From Clonostachys chloroleuca (Eukaryota > Ascomycota > Sordariomycetes > Hypocreales > Bionectriaceae), in contig JBANAY010000003.1 in NCBI GenBank assembly GCA_037952775.1, forward strand, positions 36,394,001 through 36,458,000: a stretch of DNA of 64,000 nucleotides. Reading direction: 5' to 3'. This document shows, in pieces, positions 45,780-57,295 of the stretch; position 1 is the stretch's first letter, and every line of letters begins with the position of its first letter. Made by a program: the position numbers and the translations under genes. The notes under the pieces are model-generated. The model made no database searches, was not told the origin of the DNA, and saw nothing but the letters and a program-made list of their open reading frames with translations.

Positions 45780-48700
45780 AGAAAGGATAAACAAAAGATT
45801 TATGATTAGATGAAAGCAAAAAGCAGATAATTTAAAGTTTCGGCCAATATCTAGGCTGGTTTCCAACATCCATATGTTTTCATACACCTATTGATCTGTT
45901 GTTTTATCACCGTAAATTTGCACTTTGGTCGTAGACGCAGGATGATATCCTCGCTCTCTCAACGCACGGTAACAGGAATTCTTTCCTTCTGAGGTGAAAG
46001 GCGTCAGTTACACGATGCCATTTCCAAAGTGATGGCATGGCTACTTGATAGAGGTAGATACGGCTAGCCTGAACGAAGATTTTATATGTTTCTTCTGACA
46101 TATAAGTTCACTTACTATAATCCAGCAAGAAAGTGCTACAGAGCTATTTATGATTAAAATTATAGATATAAAATGAAAGTTTACTGTAATAACTCTAAGC
46201 AACCTAACTCCTTGAAAATTGTGCTCCCTTGTTCTTGTGTACCTCACAGCTCCCCCCCCCCCCCCCCTCTGGAGCTTGAGAACTTTCAATCCATTGAACC
46301 CCAATTTCAGGTCTGCCTCAATCAACATAGGACCATTTCGCACCCAGCTCTAATAATTGAGCGTTCACACACATATTTGTTCGATGTGAACACCAAAGTC
46401 TAAAATCATAATTAGTTGATTCCAAGTCAGGTTGGCCAAGAGTATGCCCCGCCCATCATGAGCCCAAAGATTAACGCAAGATATTCATCCTAGTTCTTCT
46501 CAATAACGAGAATATTATCTTTTCTAGATTTCACTACTTATCTGGGAATCAATCAAAAGCTGACCAGTTCTGCTCGAAAGAGAGGAATGATGAAAAGGTA
46601 TATACAACTACCAGCCATAGTTGAGTTCAAGAATCAAGTCGATTCTCAATGGATCACTCCAAGATCTATAGCCAAAGTAATCTAAAACATTGAAAATCTT
46701 TACATCTAAGATATAAGGCGCTGCGCCTTCAGACAAGGAAAACCGCCAAAAAATCTCCAGCAATAGAGATATCAGGGGCCTACCTCAAAGACCAGGCACA
46801 GCACCCAGTGTCCTCCGAGAGCATCATGTATGGAAAGTACGAGTAATGATCTTCCGGCGAAACGGTCATTTCTTAGCTACTTAGAGTTCTCAAACTACTG
46901 TTGCTATCAAACTTAATCTATTAGACATGCTGGTAATATAAGCAAGCCTCCAACGGTTAGATGAAATAAAATATATATCGTTAATCCAGAAAGCTACTAA
47001 AGACTCAATGTGCTTTCATATATCTCGAATTTGAGACTCACACTACCAATCTACTATATTGTATGTTGAATTACATGTGCAGTGAACGTAAGAATACGAT
47101 AATCTAATGTTTCAGGAGTATTGAACTGTTGGAAGAAAATTCTGCGAAACAAAATATCAAGTCAAGAAAATGATTGGCTTATAATTCTCTATTCTAGTAC
47201 GGCTAATGAGACCCGCGCCTAAAGTATTCATTGTGAATTGATCCCAGGAGGCAAAGAAGTGGCCGAGTCTCTGGGCTACCCTCTCCTCAATCTTGAAGTG
47301 GCCAAGTTCATCGGTCAGAGTCAATTGGCTCAACTCGACTACCCAGAGCCAAGCATCATGCTCTTGCACAATGAATACGTCATGTTTCTGCCATCTATCC
47401 TACCTCCCTTTTGAAACCCAATTTGGCCACGTTATCTGATCAAGAAGACGCCTCGTGGATACCGAATACTTGGGATAGCTGTCGCGTGATTCGGGCAAGG
47501 ATTGTAGGAAAGACCCGATTTAATGTCCCTTATCCCCTTGCTACTCCACAGACTTATTTTGACGCTTGATTTTAAGGCGAGGGGAAGAGCTTTAAGGCTC
47601 TAGAGTACGTAATACTACCCACATGGGTCAACATGGAGTCAAGGAAATGCCCAACGTGACGCGACGGAAACGTGTGCAGGTGGAATGTTTGCTAACGAGG
47701 CGCATCAGAAGTAAAGGCTAGCGAGTTTCAAGTGTATGGGTCTCCGAAGATGTTGGGAAAATCAAGTCCCGACCTTTCTTGCTTCTTATTTTAGAGACAC
47801 GCGAGCAACACGATCACACACCATCTTCGCTCTTGTGGCTGCAGGTTTAATTAGTCCCTTAGTCAGTTCTGATGTTATACGGGGACGCTTCAAGATTGGT
47901 CAATGGAAATAGCGCAGATTGTCGGCGACCTGCCCCCGGTCTTCAGTTCTGGGGCTGAGCACAAGGGACCTGCCCACCTTGGCAGTAGATCCTGACCCTT
48001 GTGATCTAAAAACGACTGCATCTTTCTCGTAGGGCGAGATACCGCTCTGTAGGATTCGGCTAGCACTACTAGATCCACTGGAAAGCGACACCGACTTGGC
48101 ACTTGGACCTCCTAGCATCTAGCAGCTGAACCCCGCTGCACGAAGGGATCACGAGGTTTAGTCACTCCCGATAGCAGAAGGAAAGACATCAGTATCTCTC
48201 TGAATGGATCCTTTGGTCAGATATGATCTACGCTCCCTGCATAGAAGAGAGCTCGCCAGCCTCACATGCACGTATTGTCGGTCCCGAAATCAGTTCATGC
48301 ATGCATGGCACATAAGTCCTTATTGACGGCACTTAGCGGTGATCTAATTTAGAAACATGCTCACAGAAGGATGTTTCTTTAGATCCAGATTTAGGGCCCT
48401 TCGTAGTAAGCCGGTAGGTGTCACTAGTTTACCAACTTCGTAGCCAGGCTAAGCCTCAGGAGTCTGTATCACGTAGTTTCAGCTTGCTTCGGAGCCTCAC
48501 CCCTTTGCATTTTGATCTTCGGGTGTTCATTTTCTCTCCATTAGTGTTACTGAAAGTTTAAGGGAGCTTATCGTTAGTGAAGAATCATTATCTTACAGAC
48601 TATCAGAGAAAACCTTTCCTACTATCACGAAGAATTTTCAGTACTTAGAAAATAAAACTAAAAATAAAAACAATTAAATTTGTTCTAGCCTGAGCAGTGT

Positions 48701-48812
48701 GGCAGCTTGGAGAATCTACAAGTATGCCAACCTATCTAAAGTCGCAGAATGAATGATGTGAACAGAAAAAAAAAATCGCTCCCATTTCGTTCGTCGTAGC
48801 CAACATCTCGCC
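45780..48812. other. Long AT-rich intergenic region
   Basis: 3 kb without a recognised gene. The minus-strand stretch 47369-47157 reads like protein (WLWVVELSQLTLTDELGHF...) but is closed by a stop upstream and has no neighbours in frame; a decayed gene fragment is possible. Includes the poly-C tract listed separately. Confidence 0.45.
46252..46267 (+). repeat. Homopolymer of 16 C
   Basis: An uninterrupted C-run in otherwise AT-rich DNA; reads TCCCC...CCCTCT. Length may be inaccurate in the assembly. Confidence 0.8.
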
Positions 48813-51220
48813 TTACAGCAGGCCTCTAGCCTTCAATTCCCGGATCAAGGCCCTCTTCTCCTTGGCGTCCTTGACAGCGTGGCTTGCATAAGTTTGACAG
48901 TTCTCACCGCTGGTGCAGGGAATATTGGCCAGCAAGTTGTAGTCGGTGCCCTTGTTCTTCAGGAACGCATCACCGGCCTGTTGGAAGTTGTAGGCCTTCT
49001 TGACCTTGCCCTTGAATGAATAGCTGTTCTTGGGGTTCGCACGGTTCGCGTCCCAAGCGCCGTGAGTGACCTCGCTGACCTGCTTGCCGGTTGAATCGTC
49101 GTATGTGAGATGGTGGTACTGGGTGTTAGCAAAGTCCTTTGTGATCGTGTTCTTGGCCTTGTCCTCTGTGTGGGTGACGGTTCCATCAATGACCTTGTGG
49201 TGTTTCAAGAGACCCGGGCTCTTCTCCTTCATCATGTATCTCTGGCCATCCTTGAGGGTCCTGCTTCCGGCCGCTTTCTCGAGCTTCTCGTAGCTGGCGG
49301 TCTTCTCTTCCGTTGGTGGTGGCTTCTTGTCGGCGGCTGGGAGAGTACATGCTCCATCCGGATCTCGACGTCCAAGGCGGCATGATCCACCAGACTTTGC
49401 GGCTGCCTTCTTATCACCGGACTTGGCGGTGGTCTTCGTGTTGGCAGCCTTAGTAGCAGTCTTCTTGCTGGCGGGCTTGGTAGGGGTGTTCTTGGCACCG
49501 GCCTTCTTGCCAGCGGCGGATTTCTTGCCAGCAGTGGGCTTCTTACCAGCTTTAGTGGCGGCATTCTTGTTACCAGCCTTAGCAGAGGTCTTCTTGGCAC
49601 CAGTCTTCTTGCCAGCGGCGGTCTTCTTACTGCCAGACTTGGCTGTGGTCTTCTTGTTGCCGGTCTTAGCAGGAGACTTCTTGGCCCCGGCCTTCTTACC
49701 AGCAGCCTTAGCAGGAGTCTTTTTTCCGGCAGCCTTCTTACCAGCAGCATTCTTACCAGCAGCAGACTTCTTGGCGCCAGCCTTCGCGGGAGCCTTTTTG
49801 CCAGCTGCAGATTTCTTCTAGCACCAGACTTAGCGGGAGTCTTCTTGCCAGAAGTCTTCTTGCCAGCGGTCTTCTTAGCACCAGCTTTGGCGACGGATTT
49901 CTTGCCGGCAGCCTTCTTCGAACCGGCCTTAGCAGGTGTCTTCTTGCCAGCTACAGATTTCTTAGCACCAGCCTTAGCAGGAGACTTCTTTCCGGCAGCA
50001 GCTTTCTTGCTAGCAGTCTTCTTCGCGCCAGACTTCGCAGGAGTCTTCTTGCCTGCGGTCTTCTTGGCACCAGCTTTGGCAACAGATTTCTTACCAGCAG
50101 CCTTTTTAGAACCAGCCTTCGCGGGAGACTTCTTTCCAGCGGCCTTCTTTCCACCAGCAGTCTTCTTACTAGCAGCAGACTTCTTGGCGCCAGCCTTAGC
50201 AGGAGTCTTCTTACCAGCTGCTGGCTTCTTAGCACCGGCCTTGGCGGGAGCCTTCTTAGAACCAGCAGTCTTCTTGCTGGCGCCGGCCTTGGTCGCTGCT
50301 TTTTTGGCACCAGTCTTTGCAGGAGCTTTCTTAGCACCAGTGGTTTTCTTGCCAGCAGCTTGCTTCTTGGCACCCGCTTTGGCAGGCGTCTTCTTGCTTG
50401 AGGAGGCCTTCTTAGCACCGGCCTTTGCGGGAGCCTTCTTAGAACCAGCAGTCTTCTTAGCACCACCCTTTGCGGGAGTCTTCTTGGAACCGGCAGCTTT
50501 CTTAGCGCCAGCCTTAGCAGGAGTCTTTTTCCCAGCAGCTGGCTTCTTAGCACCGGCCTTGGCGGGAGCCTTCTTAGAACCAGCAGTCTTCTTGCTAGCT
50601 CCAGCCTTGGTGGCAGCCTTCTTGGCACCAGCCTTTGCAGGAGTCTTTGCGGGAGCCTTCTTGGAAGCAGCAGGCTTCTTAGAGGCAGACTTGGCAGGGG
50701 TCTTTTTGGTGGCCGCGGCCTTCTTGGGGGTGGCCTTCTTTGAAGCTGTCTGCTTAGGACCAGCCTTAGCAGGGGTGGCTTTCTTAGTAGCGGCAGCCTT
50801 CTTCGGAGCAGCAGCCTTCTTAGGAGCAGCAGCCTTCTTCGCAGGAGCAGCAGCCTTCTTAGCCGGCGCAGCAGCCTTCTTAGCCGGCGCAGCAGCCTTC
50901 TTAGCTGGGGCAGCAGCCTTCTTTGCAGGAGCAGCGGCCTTCTTCGCAGGAGCAGCAGCCTTCTTTGCAGGAGCAGCGGCTTTCTTCGCTGGGGCAGCAG
51001 CTTTCTTTGCTGCCGCAGGGCTGCGAGGGCTTAGTGCCCAGGCGAAGATGGACTGGGGGGATGGCTCAGGGGCTCTCTCCAAGATATTGGGGGAAACAAC
51101 ATCTCGTTTCTCAGCAAGATCAGGGAGGGCGTCGACGTCTCGCTGGTGAATATCTTGGGAGAACTCAGTTGCCGAAGCCAACGCCGCGGCAAAGAGGAGG
51201 GTAGCAATCGGTAGCCTCAT
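48813..51220 (-). CDS. Secreted Lys/Ala-repeat (histone-H1-like) protein with a separate C-terminal domain
   Basis: Start at 51220 chosen because it opens a signal peptide (MRLPIATLLFAAALASA). Then a short pro-region with LAEKR, a Kex2-type site. About 540 residues of strongly basic repeats follow: first AAPAKKA units, then mixed PAKAGAKKxAGKK units. A C-terminal region of roughly 190 residues begins after a Cys-containing spacer (CRLGRRDPDGACTLP). It includes YHHLTYDDSTGKQVSEVTHG and YNLLANIPCTSGENCQTYA, a His...Asn-Cys pattern reminiscent of the LRAT/NlpC papain-like fold; this is a weak inference. One missing base near 49812-49823, within the repeats, is needed to connect both halves; the product is then 802 residues. 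The repeat composition resembles the tail of linker histones, but a signal peptide argues for export. Function unknown. Confidence 0.72.
49400..51020 (-). repeat. Tandem Lys/Ala-rich coding repeats
   Basis: Roughly 1.6 kb of imperfect tandem repeats in two layers: about nine copies of a 21-bp AAPAKKA unit at the N-terminal end, then longer units built on PAKAGAKK. A block of about 45 residues starting AGAKKAATKAGASKKTAGSK occurs twice, as does a block starting PAKAGSKKAAGKKSVAKAGA, so larger duplications have occurred. Confidence 0.85.
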
Positions 51221-52151
51221 GGCTGCGGTAGCCGAACAGGATTCGGCACACGGCAGATAACGGACTTTGGAAACGAAAAGGGATGGGAGCAGATTTGGTG
51301 AAAAGAGAAGAACCAAAGAATAAAATCTTCAAATAGGAGGACGCAAAGAAACGAAAAATGAAGATGAGAAAAGCAAAAGGAGAAAGGGAAGACAAAAAGG
51401 AAACTTTCAGTGATGGTTTGTTGAGATCATGATGGACAATCTAGCTTCACTCAAGCGGGATCAGAGGCACTGTTTATGCTTCTAGAAAACCAGCCCAATC
51501 CCAATCTTGGGATACATTCTGGTCACCTGAAAATAACTGTATGCAGGAACGCTAACCAAGTCTACCGAAACGAGTGGCAATATTCAATAAGGGTGACAGC
51601 CCGGTAAGGGGGTTGTAGCTAATCATAGTAACGGTAGTAGAGGGTGCTCGTACAACAGTAATATCGCTTTCCTCGTAACTGACTAGCGATGCGTGTGACA
51701 CCGGATGGATTCATTGTCTCCTTGACACATTGGGAAGTGTGGCACGTTGTGTGGGTGTTCCCAACTCATCTTTCGGCGACCTCGCGTGGGGATTGCGTGT
51801 GCAAACCCCTGCCAGCTCGGCGATGAGCCTCGGATCCAAATAGTAATCTCAGTGCCGAGAGAGGGGTTGGACAGGGGTCAAAGTGAAACTTATGTATGCG
51901 TAGGGTATTAGTGTTGTGCGGCTGATCTGATGAGACAATCGACCAAAGTCCCTCCTCTAAGCCACGCATTTATGCATTATGGCCTGAGGCATCCAGATTC
52001 AACACTGTGCCTTTCAAATGCCCCTCCTTCAGCATCCCACATGCAAAACACCACATCACAACCACACCCAAGATCATCACCATCTGCATCGCAAGCAAAC
52101 CATTCAGCACAGCATCTCACCGGCTTCTTTCATTCACCTCATCTGAAATCA
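51221..52151. other. Intergenic region, divergent promoters
   Basis: Purine-rich 5' leader of the Lys/Ala-repeat gene (51240-51410), then mixed sequence leading into the next gene. No coding frame. Confidence 0.5.
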
Positions 52152-53401
52152 ATGGCGTTCATCAAGGACCTCCTCCATCGCGTGGCCGGTGCGAGCTCCA
52201 GCTCCTCTCACAAGGGCCCCGCAACCACCCCAGAGTTCCTTGCAGAGCGACAAAAGTGGCAGGAAACACGCACCCAGGGTCGGTATAATCCCCAGTCCCT
52301 GCATGGACCATGGGCCCTTCAGCCTAGCTAGTTCAATAGACTAATAGGAGATTATTTCTTCATGAGTGTAGACGAAATCCTTGCCGACTTCACCAAATAC
52401 CTCGAGAATGGCACACCCAGCTGGGGTCCTGCATTCAACGAGAAGGAAATTGAAACTTTACAGAAAACCTTCGCAGCTCACGCCAAGTCAGAGAAGTGTA
52501 TGTCTCCCTCTTATATTTGCTGTCGGAACTCTGGTAGAAACACTTGTGCTAATGAATCATTGTAGCCTGGGATCAGCAATCACTAGAGTCCTACCTCCTC
52601 ACTCAAATCCCTGAGGGAGATGAGACCCTTCTCAAAAGCTCTATCCCCGCGCTCTGGGACTTGACTGTCTACTTTGCTCACTGGCCTCTTAACACCGCAT
52701 CCAGCGGCCCAACGACCAGTCTCACACAGCCCGGCTTGGTCCGCGCCGTCGCCTTCCTCAGCGGCAGACATTACAGGCTATTCAAGTCCTGGAAGAACAG
52801 CGACATGGAATTCAACCGCAAGACTGATCAGCCAGTTCTGGAATACATCTTCCGGGCTTTGGCCGATGCCCAGCCAGCGGGACAGCAGTCTGGCACATCA
52901 TCTAATCGCGATGTGCTTGATATTTTGAGCGTGACCCAGCCAGCCTTGAGTGAGTCTACAAAAACTCTGACTCGCGAACAGTTGACTCCCACGGCTGCGC
53001 GTTTGGCTCCCTCGCCTGCTCCAGAGCTATCAAGCCTTGCTATCCCAACCCAGAAGCTAGTTCAGCTCCTTGACTTGAGCATCGCGGTTCTCCAGCAAGC
53101 TGCCAAGTTTGACACCAGTAGCCGTCCTCAGTTAATCAAGCAAGATCTGGAAGCTGCCAAGGTGGAGATTCAGAAGGGGGACAAGGTGACATTTGATACC
53201 TACTCAAAGCTGCTGGACAAGGGAGAGTGGGTGGAGAAGAACAACAATGTCGATACCATCTATGATGCCATTGCTGTTCTGTTCAACACGTTCACGAACC
53301 CCCAGAGCTTGAGGACTGGCGAGACGGTTAACTGGTCTTCGGGGAAGAAGGAGAAGCTGTATCTTGGATCGCTGCGAAACCTGGGGCTCACTCACAATTA
53401 G
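52152..53401 (+). CDS. Fungal protein of unknown function, weakly like the helical part of TLDc/Rtc5 proteins
   Basis: Exons 52152-52282, 52367-52497 and 52566-53401, with introns GTATAA...GAG and GTATGT...TAG. They join in phase at TQG-R-VDEILAD and SEK-S-WDQQSL, giving 365 residues. Seen: a short Ser-rich N-terminus (LLHRVAGASSSSSHKG), VDEILADFTKYLENGTPSWGP, the helix pair SLESYLLTQIP and LLKSSIPALWDLTVYFAHWPL, then LTQPGLVRAVAFLSGRH. This order faintly recalls the EF-hand-like helical region preceding TLDc domains (Rtc5, EAK-7), but no TLDc core follows. The second half is helical and ends GKKEKLYLGSLRNLGLTHN. No signal peptide. I do not assign a function; splice sites are supported only by frame and consensus. 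Confidence 0.75.
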
Positions 53402-54953
53402 GGGTCGAATAGGAGGAGCAGGGGAGTAGTGTTATTATTGTCATCTCTCGCGTCCTTGGAGGATAGATAGCGTGTATGTTTTGGTTTTTTTGTTTCTAAG
53501 TTCCTCTCGTTTCATTTGATGGCATAATTTTTTGGCATAATCTTCAAAGTGTTTTCATTGACTGATTCATACCAACTGAAGTAGCGGCCATCCTTTCATA
53601 ATCACCAAGGCATGTGCGCACGTAGGAGAGCTACCCTAGCAACCATGATTGCCTCCATCGCGCTGCCAGCAGGTCTTGAAATCAGCTGACAGTGTTGATG
53701 ACTTTGTGAGGCCCTCTGAGTTAACGCGTAAGTACTTTTTACTCTTCGATTCATCCCTGAATCCTAGATCCTCAAAGGCCTCGACTTCAGGACTATTGTC
53801 AGCTTTTTTGCCAGGCCGATCGGTCACTCTGGATCCGAGAAACTTTGTTGAAGAGCCAAGCTGAGAGATAACTAACAAGAGCCGCTCCTAAGACCTTCGC
53901 ATAGCTCAATATATGAGTCAGGTGGGTGAAACCTATTATCTCAATTGTGTACACAGCCAGTTGCGCTGAAGTTGTGCCACACCGCTGCCATATGTGTTGA
54001 GGATTTTCCCACACGTGTCTTTGATTCTTTACACGGGTATTGTGCATTTAATAAGACCAAATTTTCACGGCAAATACTGGATTGATATTCATGAAGGTGG
54101 TTTGTTATTCACAGCCGTGGATCATTCACCGGGACCTCCTTAAGCCAGTGACGATACTCAAAGCGACGCTGGAGGAGGCCCTCGCACATCTAATAAAACC
54201 CCGAAAAGGTTCTACGACATTCAAGCCCAATCTCAGTTTGCGCCACATTAAGCCTCCCCTATTTCAGCAGAGCGTGGATAGTTCAGGAAATTGCTGTCTC
54301 TCAAGAAGCTATTACAATATGGTGTGGCTTTCATCGTATCCCGTGGAATGCGCTGGTGTGCGGTGAGTGACATATTCTCCCTACCCAAAGCCCCCGCCAA
54401 AATATACTGCAACTCCAAATGTAATTAAATACGAAAGGCTCGTATGAAGAAATACCAATACTGGGGAAAGGAGAAACAACACAGAAGGGAGGGAAAATGG
54501 CGAGTGTGTCACGCTTCGGGATCTGTCTCACGCACTACACATTGTACTTCAGCCATTTCTTTTATTACTTGTTAGCGGTTAGCCTCTGGCTGGTCTGTGA
54601 GGTTGATGACTCTTCAGCTAGCTTCGTTAGAAGGCTACGTAAATGTTGGATGTAAGATCTGACTAGAAACCTAGGAGAACGGAAAAATGCAGAGCAATAT
54701 CACGAGATTGGACAAGCCACAGTTAGTTTTAGAAAGTGTTTATTTTACTAAGGTAACAACTCGGCGACTTGCCGAGTCGGTGGTCCCAGAAGATATTTAT
54801 TTGATTGATTACATCAAACGTTTCAGGCCAGCCTGATCCATACAAAGTCCTCGCGTCTACTCTTCCATGCCAAATATGACTGCTTGGCATCTAATTCTAT
54901 TAATCACCCCTCACCTCCCAATCTTTTGATCTTCTTCTGCAAATGTTCTCCAT
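53402..54953. other. Intergenic region, no gene seen
   Basis: Mixed composition. Short frames only. No repeat recognised. Confidence 0.5.
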
Positions 54954-55883
54954 CTAAGCCTTGGTGGCCTTGGCGGCGGAGGAAGAGGTCTTGGTGGCCT
55001 TCTTGGTGGTCTTGGTCTTGGTTGAAGACTTGGTGGTCTTGGTAGAGCTCTTGGTAGTCTTGGTGGAGCCAGCAGAGCTCGTCTTGGTGGAGGGCGTCTT
55101 GGTGCTGGCGGCAGCGGAGGTGGTACCGGTAGAGCCGCCGGAGCCGCCGCCAGTGCCGGAGCAAGGGCCGATCTTGGAAGGCTCGCTGCCGTCAGTCACA
55201 CCCTCGTAGTCGATGCACTCATCGCCGACGCTGGTCATGGAGACGCCGGAGATGCTGGCGGTGTCGCCCATGTTGGAGTTGATGCCGACGAGGACCTTGC
55301 CGTTGGAGGCAGAGCCGCCGGTGACGATGACGTGGCGAGCAGGCATGGACTTGCAGTTGCCGCAGCTGCGGTACATCTTGCCAAAGTCCGAGACCTCGAA
55401 GTTGTTGATGGCGACGGTGCCACCGCCGTTGTGCTGGATGACCTTGTCGTCGGCGCCAGTGGCACCTCCGCCGTTGATGGTGGTGGTCTCGCCGTCGTCC
55501 TGCTTCTTGATGGAGAAGGCATCCTCGCAGACGGCGTCCCACCAGACGTTGGTGATGGTGCAGCCACCGTTGCAGTGGACACCCTCGATCTGGTTGGGGC
55601 CGATGATGACGTTGGAGAGGGAAGCGCCCTTCTCGAGGATGAAGACAGCGTCAGAGTCACCACCCTCGACCTGGCCAGTGCAGGAAACACCACGGTCGTA
55701 CATGACGTTGCCACCGTCGAAGGTCTCACCGGCAGCGATGGTCATGGGGGCGCTGAGGACACTGCTGCCAGCAGCGGCGGGAGCACGAGCCTTGAGGATG
55801 GAAGGGGCCTTGGTGGGCATGGGCGCAGGGCTGGCGTTGACAGCGATGGCCATGGAGGCGGCTAGAATAAGTCTGTACTGCAT
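54954..55883 (-). CDS. Pectate lyase, polysaccharide lyase family 3, with Ser/Thr/Lys-rich tail
   Basis: Cleaves de-esterified pectin by calcium-dependent beta-elimination outside the cell, a plant-cell-wall-degrading activity. Single exon, 309 residues; start at 55883 where the signal peptide MQYRLILAASMAIAVNASP begins. Seen: the parallel beta-helix typical of PL3 with GGNVMYDRGVSCTGQ, AVFILEKGASLSNVIIG, EGVHCNGGCTITNVWWDAVCEDAFSI (the conserved VWW-DAVCEDA block with acidic calcium-site residues), VIQHNGGGTVAINNFEV, YRSCGNC and a C-terminal GDECIDYEGV. Usual PL3 enzymes end there at about 240-250 residues. This one adds about 55 residues of Ser/Thr/Lys repeats (TKTTKSSTKTTKSSTKT), probably O-glycosylated and positively charged, possibly binding acidic pectin or the wall. 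No lesion. Confidence 0.93.
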   Translation of the reverse strand: MQYRLILAASMAIAVNASPAPMPTKAPSILKARAPAAAGSSVLSAPMTIAAGETFDGGNVMYDRGVSCTGQVEGGDSDAVFILEKGASLSNVIIGPNQIEGVHCNGGCTITNVWWDAVCEDAFSIKKQDDGETTTINGGGATGADDKVIQHNGGGTVAINNFEVSDFGKMYRSCGNCKSMPARHVIVTGGSASNGKVLVGINSNMGDTASISGVSMTSVGDECIDYEGVTDGSEPSKIGPCSGTGGGSGGSTGTTSAAASTKTPSTKTSSAGSTKTTKSSTKTTKSSTKTKTTKKATKTSSSAAKATKA

Positions 55884-57295
55884 TTTGAAATATGTTGTTT
55901 GAAAAAATGAGACAAGTCTTGTTGTTCGTGTTTGTTGAAAGATTGGAGGTTCAAGCCGGCTTGATTTTTTGAGTTGGATTAAAGAGAATGTGTCAAGCAC
56001 AGCTTGATAGCAATGGAAAGAAGGTTGGTAGAGTTGGGAACGATGGTGTTTGATGGGACTGAAGATTCAAAACAGACCTGATTCTCTTGCGAGGACGAGA
56101 GAGTTTATACTCGAGACGACGCGGTATCCCACGTCGATCCCGTCCCCCTTCAGCTTAACCGCCCGTTGATGTTTTACTTGCGACATGGATAATCACTGAC
56201 ATGTTTTCGATTCCCCTGGGTTGAAAAGCATGGGTCTGACGCTGTCCCGGAAGTGGGAGCGCACCGTAACCACAACCCTGTTCTTGGAGATGGAGACCGA
56301 GCCTTGAATCCACCGGGTAAGGGTAATAAAACAGACTTCGGGTCAGGAGACAGCGAGGACCCCTTGACGCACCATGCTCCCTTCAATTTCACCTCTCAAC
56401 TGTCGCTGTTCTCCCAACACTCGCTCGCTTCACCAATGACGGTTAATAACACCAATCGCATGCTGAAAATCTTTAAACCGCGATAGTTAAGTGCAGGTCC
56501 AAGTCAAAGCTTCAGCAGCCGCTCTTGATGCATCGTCTAATTTCCGGCGACTGCGGTGGCCCTGCGCTCGTATTACAGTAGTGTTGTCCCGACACCTGAA
56601 ACCATAAAAAGCTTGTCTATAATTCCCACTCAGTATGCTTAGTAGTGCTCAAACAGCTGAAACCCCCTGCCCCTCCCCGCAGCTAATGGCACGTTCTCAA
56701 ACAACGTGCGCTATCTCTCAGGGGCCGAAGGGGCTGGTCGTGTTTGAAAGCTTGTTTTGTAAACGAAATCTTCTCAATTTGATCGGAAGACTTTCTCCCA
56801 CGTCCCAGAACGGAAGCGTGCGGGATTAAGACGAGACGGCTTCGGCTTCCCGGCATATGAGCTCTGTCAATCATTACTCTTGAGGCCGCGGAGTCATGTT
56901 AGGCTTCGGATTATGCTTGCTCGACTGATAACCGTAATTTTAAGGACCGGTTGGTGCAGTCTGCCCCATCTCGCGACACGAATGTTGAGTGCGGCCCCGT
57001 ACATTGTCGCTTTTGGGCCAAGAGTCTTGGCCCAAGAGATTCAGCCAAACAAGCTTTTGAATTGCCCGCCTCCTGATGTAAAATTGAGGTTCCGTGAGGG
57101 AGGCTACCCGCGCGAGGGATGTGGGAGTACGGCTGGCCAGCTTGAACTCCTCAGTGGACCACCAAGGGGTTCAAACCTGCTCTCATCAAAGGGGTGCGAA
57201 TCATAACACCGTTGATAAGATTGCGGTGAGTCCAGCCCGATAGGTCCAAATACTGGTTGGTTGCCTCTTGAACCAATTTTCGGACTCAAAGGGCA
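55884..57295. other. Promoter of the pectate lyase and intergenic region
   Basis: Contains the TATA box listed separately; from 56200 to 57295 nothing further is recognised. Confidence 0.5.
56104..56109 (-). promoter_or_regulatory. TATA box candidate of the pectate lyase gene
   Basis: TATAAA on the minus strand (GAGTATAAACTC), 221 bp before the ATG at 55883, leaving a leader of about 190 nt. Confidence 0.4.

Noticed and set aside
44823..45887. 354-residue open frame on the minus strand over the SNZ gene
   Set aside because: Shadow of a GC-rich, strongly codon-biased gene; low-complexity Gly/Leu/Asp composition without motifs.
47157..47369. Minus-strand frame reading WLWVVELSQLTLTDELGHF
   Set aside because: Looks protein-like but only about 70 residues, opens without a normal ATG, has a stop just upstream and no spliceable neighbour; at most a fragment.
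49327..51149. Long hydrophobic plus-strand frames opposite the Lys/Ala-repeat gene
   Set aside because: Complement of the AAPAKK repeats gives artificial FFAGAAAF-type repeats; the minus strand has the signal peptide and the C-terminal domain.
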